Shown piece after piece: positions 63,927-64,000 of a stretch of DNA of 64,000 nucleotides. The notes under the pieces are model-generated. The model had not been told where the DNA came from. It made no database searches and was given only the letters and a program-made list of their open reading frames with translations. A program made the position numbers and the translations under genes. Positions within the stretch are counted from its first letter, which is position 1. The number at the start of each line of letters is the position of its first letter. This stretch comes from Clostridia bacterium (GTDB lineage: Bacteria > Bacillota > Clostridia > Lachnospirales > Lachnospiraceae), in the NCBI GenBank assembly GCA_910575725.1, contig CAJTFE010000003.1:169120-233119 (forward strand), read 5' to 3'.

Positions 63927-63982
63927 GTTCAGCCAGGCTGCGGCAGAGCCGGCCCTCCGGCTCTGCCGCAGCCTGGCTGAAC
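63927..63982. terminator. Perfect 26-bp GC-rich palindromic hairpin
   Basis: GTTCAGCCAGGCTGCGGCAG... with a complete reverse complement around a CCCT loop. On the minus strand it is followed by TTATTTTCGTTTTG, so it may end a gene lying beyond the window. The remaining bases to 64000 show nothing else. Confidence 0.8.
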
Positions 63983-64000
63983 TCCCAACCCCTTCCGTTT

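Overview
The window reads as chromosome of a low-GC-branch Gram-positive anaerobe at roughly 50% GC, most likely a Lachnospiraceae/Clostridiales gut bacterium; genus cannot be fixed from sequence alone. Reasons: strong AAGGAGG ribosome sites, sigma-A type promoters, lipoproteins rather than outer-membrane proteins, HPr with His15/Ser46, CdaA-CdaR, CvfB, QueT with a preQ1 riboswitch, LicT antitermination, and many zinc-ribbon membrane proteins. Almost all genes lie on the minus strand.

Layout. 1-1514: end of a COG4120/TrpYZ-like ABC importer (plus strand). 1803-16066: a long minus-strand block read in the order recD2, comF, two unknown membrane proteins, cdaA, cdaR, ptsH, a DUF2142-like membrane protein, a Wzx-like flippase and three family-2 glycosyltransferases, so c-di-AMP synthesis and surface-polysaccharide genes are contiguous. 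16126-23796: mreB, then a DeoR regulator - E2 (three lipoyl domains) - fused E1alpha/beta - lipoate ligase unit with no E3. 24111-27432: queT under a preQ1-I riboswitch, and a soluble GAF-type hybrid histidine kinase. 27565-33041: a cobalamin-riboswitch operon (exported CbiK-like lipoprotein, a membrane-anchored two-domain surface protein, and a BtuFCD-like ABC importer); divergently, cbiL overlaps an ABC-2 exporter. 35969-37917: small protein, CvfB, acyl-ACP thioesterase.

37962-47869 is the accessory part: two mosaic AAA-ATPase/PD-(D/E)XK paralogues, four zinc-ribbon proteins (one frame-disrupted) and a HEPN/MNT pair lying between an intact tRNA-Gln(CUG) and a second copy of the tRNA 3' end. 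47981-57101: CDF transporter, pncB, asnB, and a response regulator - histidine kinase - lipoprotein operon. 57383-62660: licT-bglP-bglA-HAD beta-glucoside operon with two LicT antiterminator/terminator modules. 62976-63827: an AroE-like oxidoreductase.

The most unusual structure is a family of three approximately 210-bp imperfect inverted repeats (1583-1792, 50883-51092, 53227-53441). Each starts 10-13 nt after a stop codon, in the same sense relative to that gene, with compensatory changes in the stems, a conserved ACG/AG internal loop and a G/U-rich apical loop. They look like a dispersed structured 3'-UTR element. No insertion sequence, CRISPR array, rRNA operon or recognisable phage was seen.
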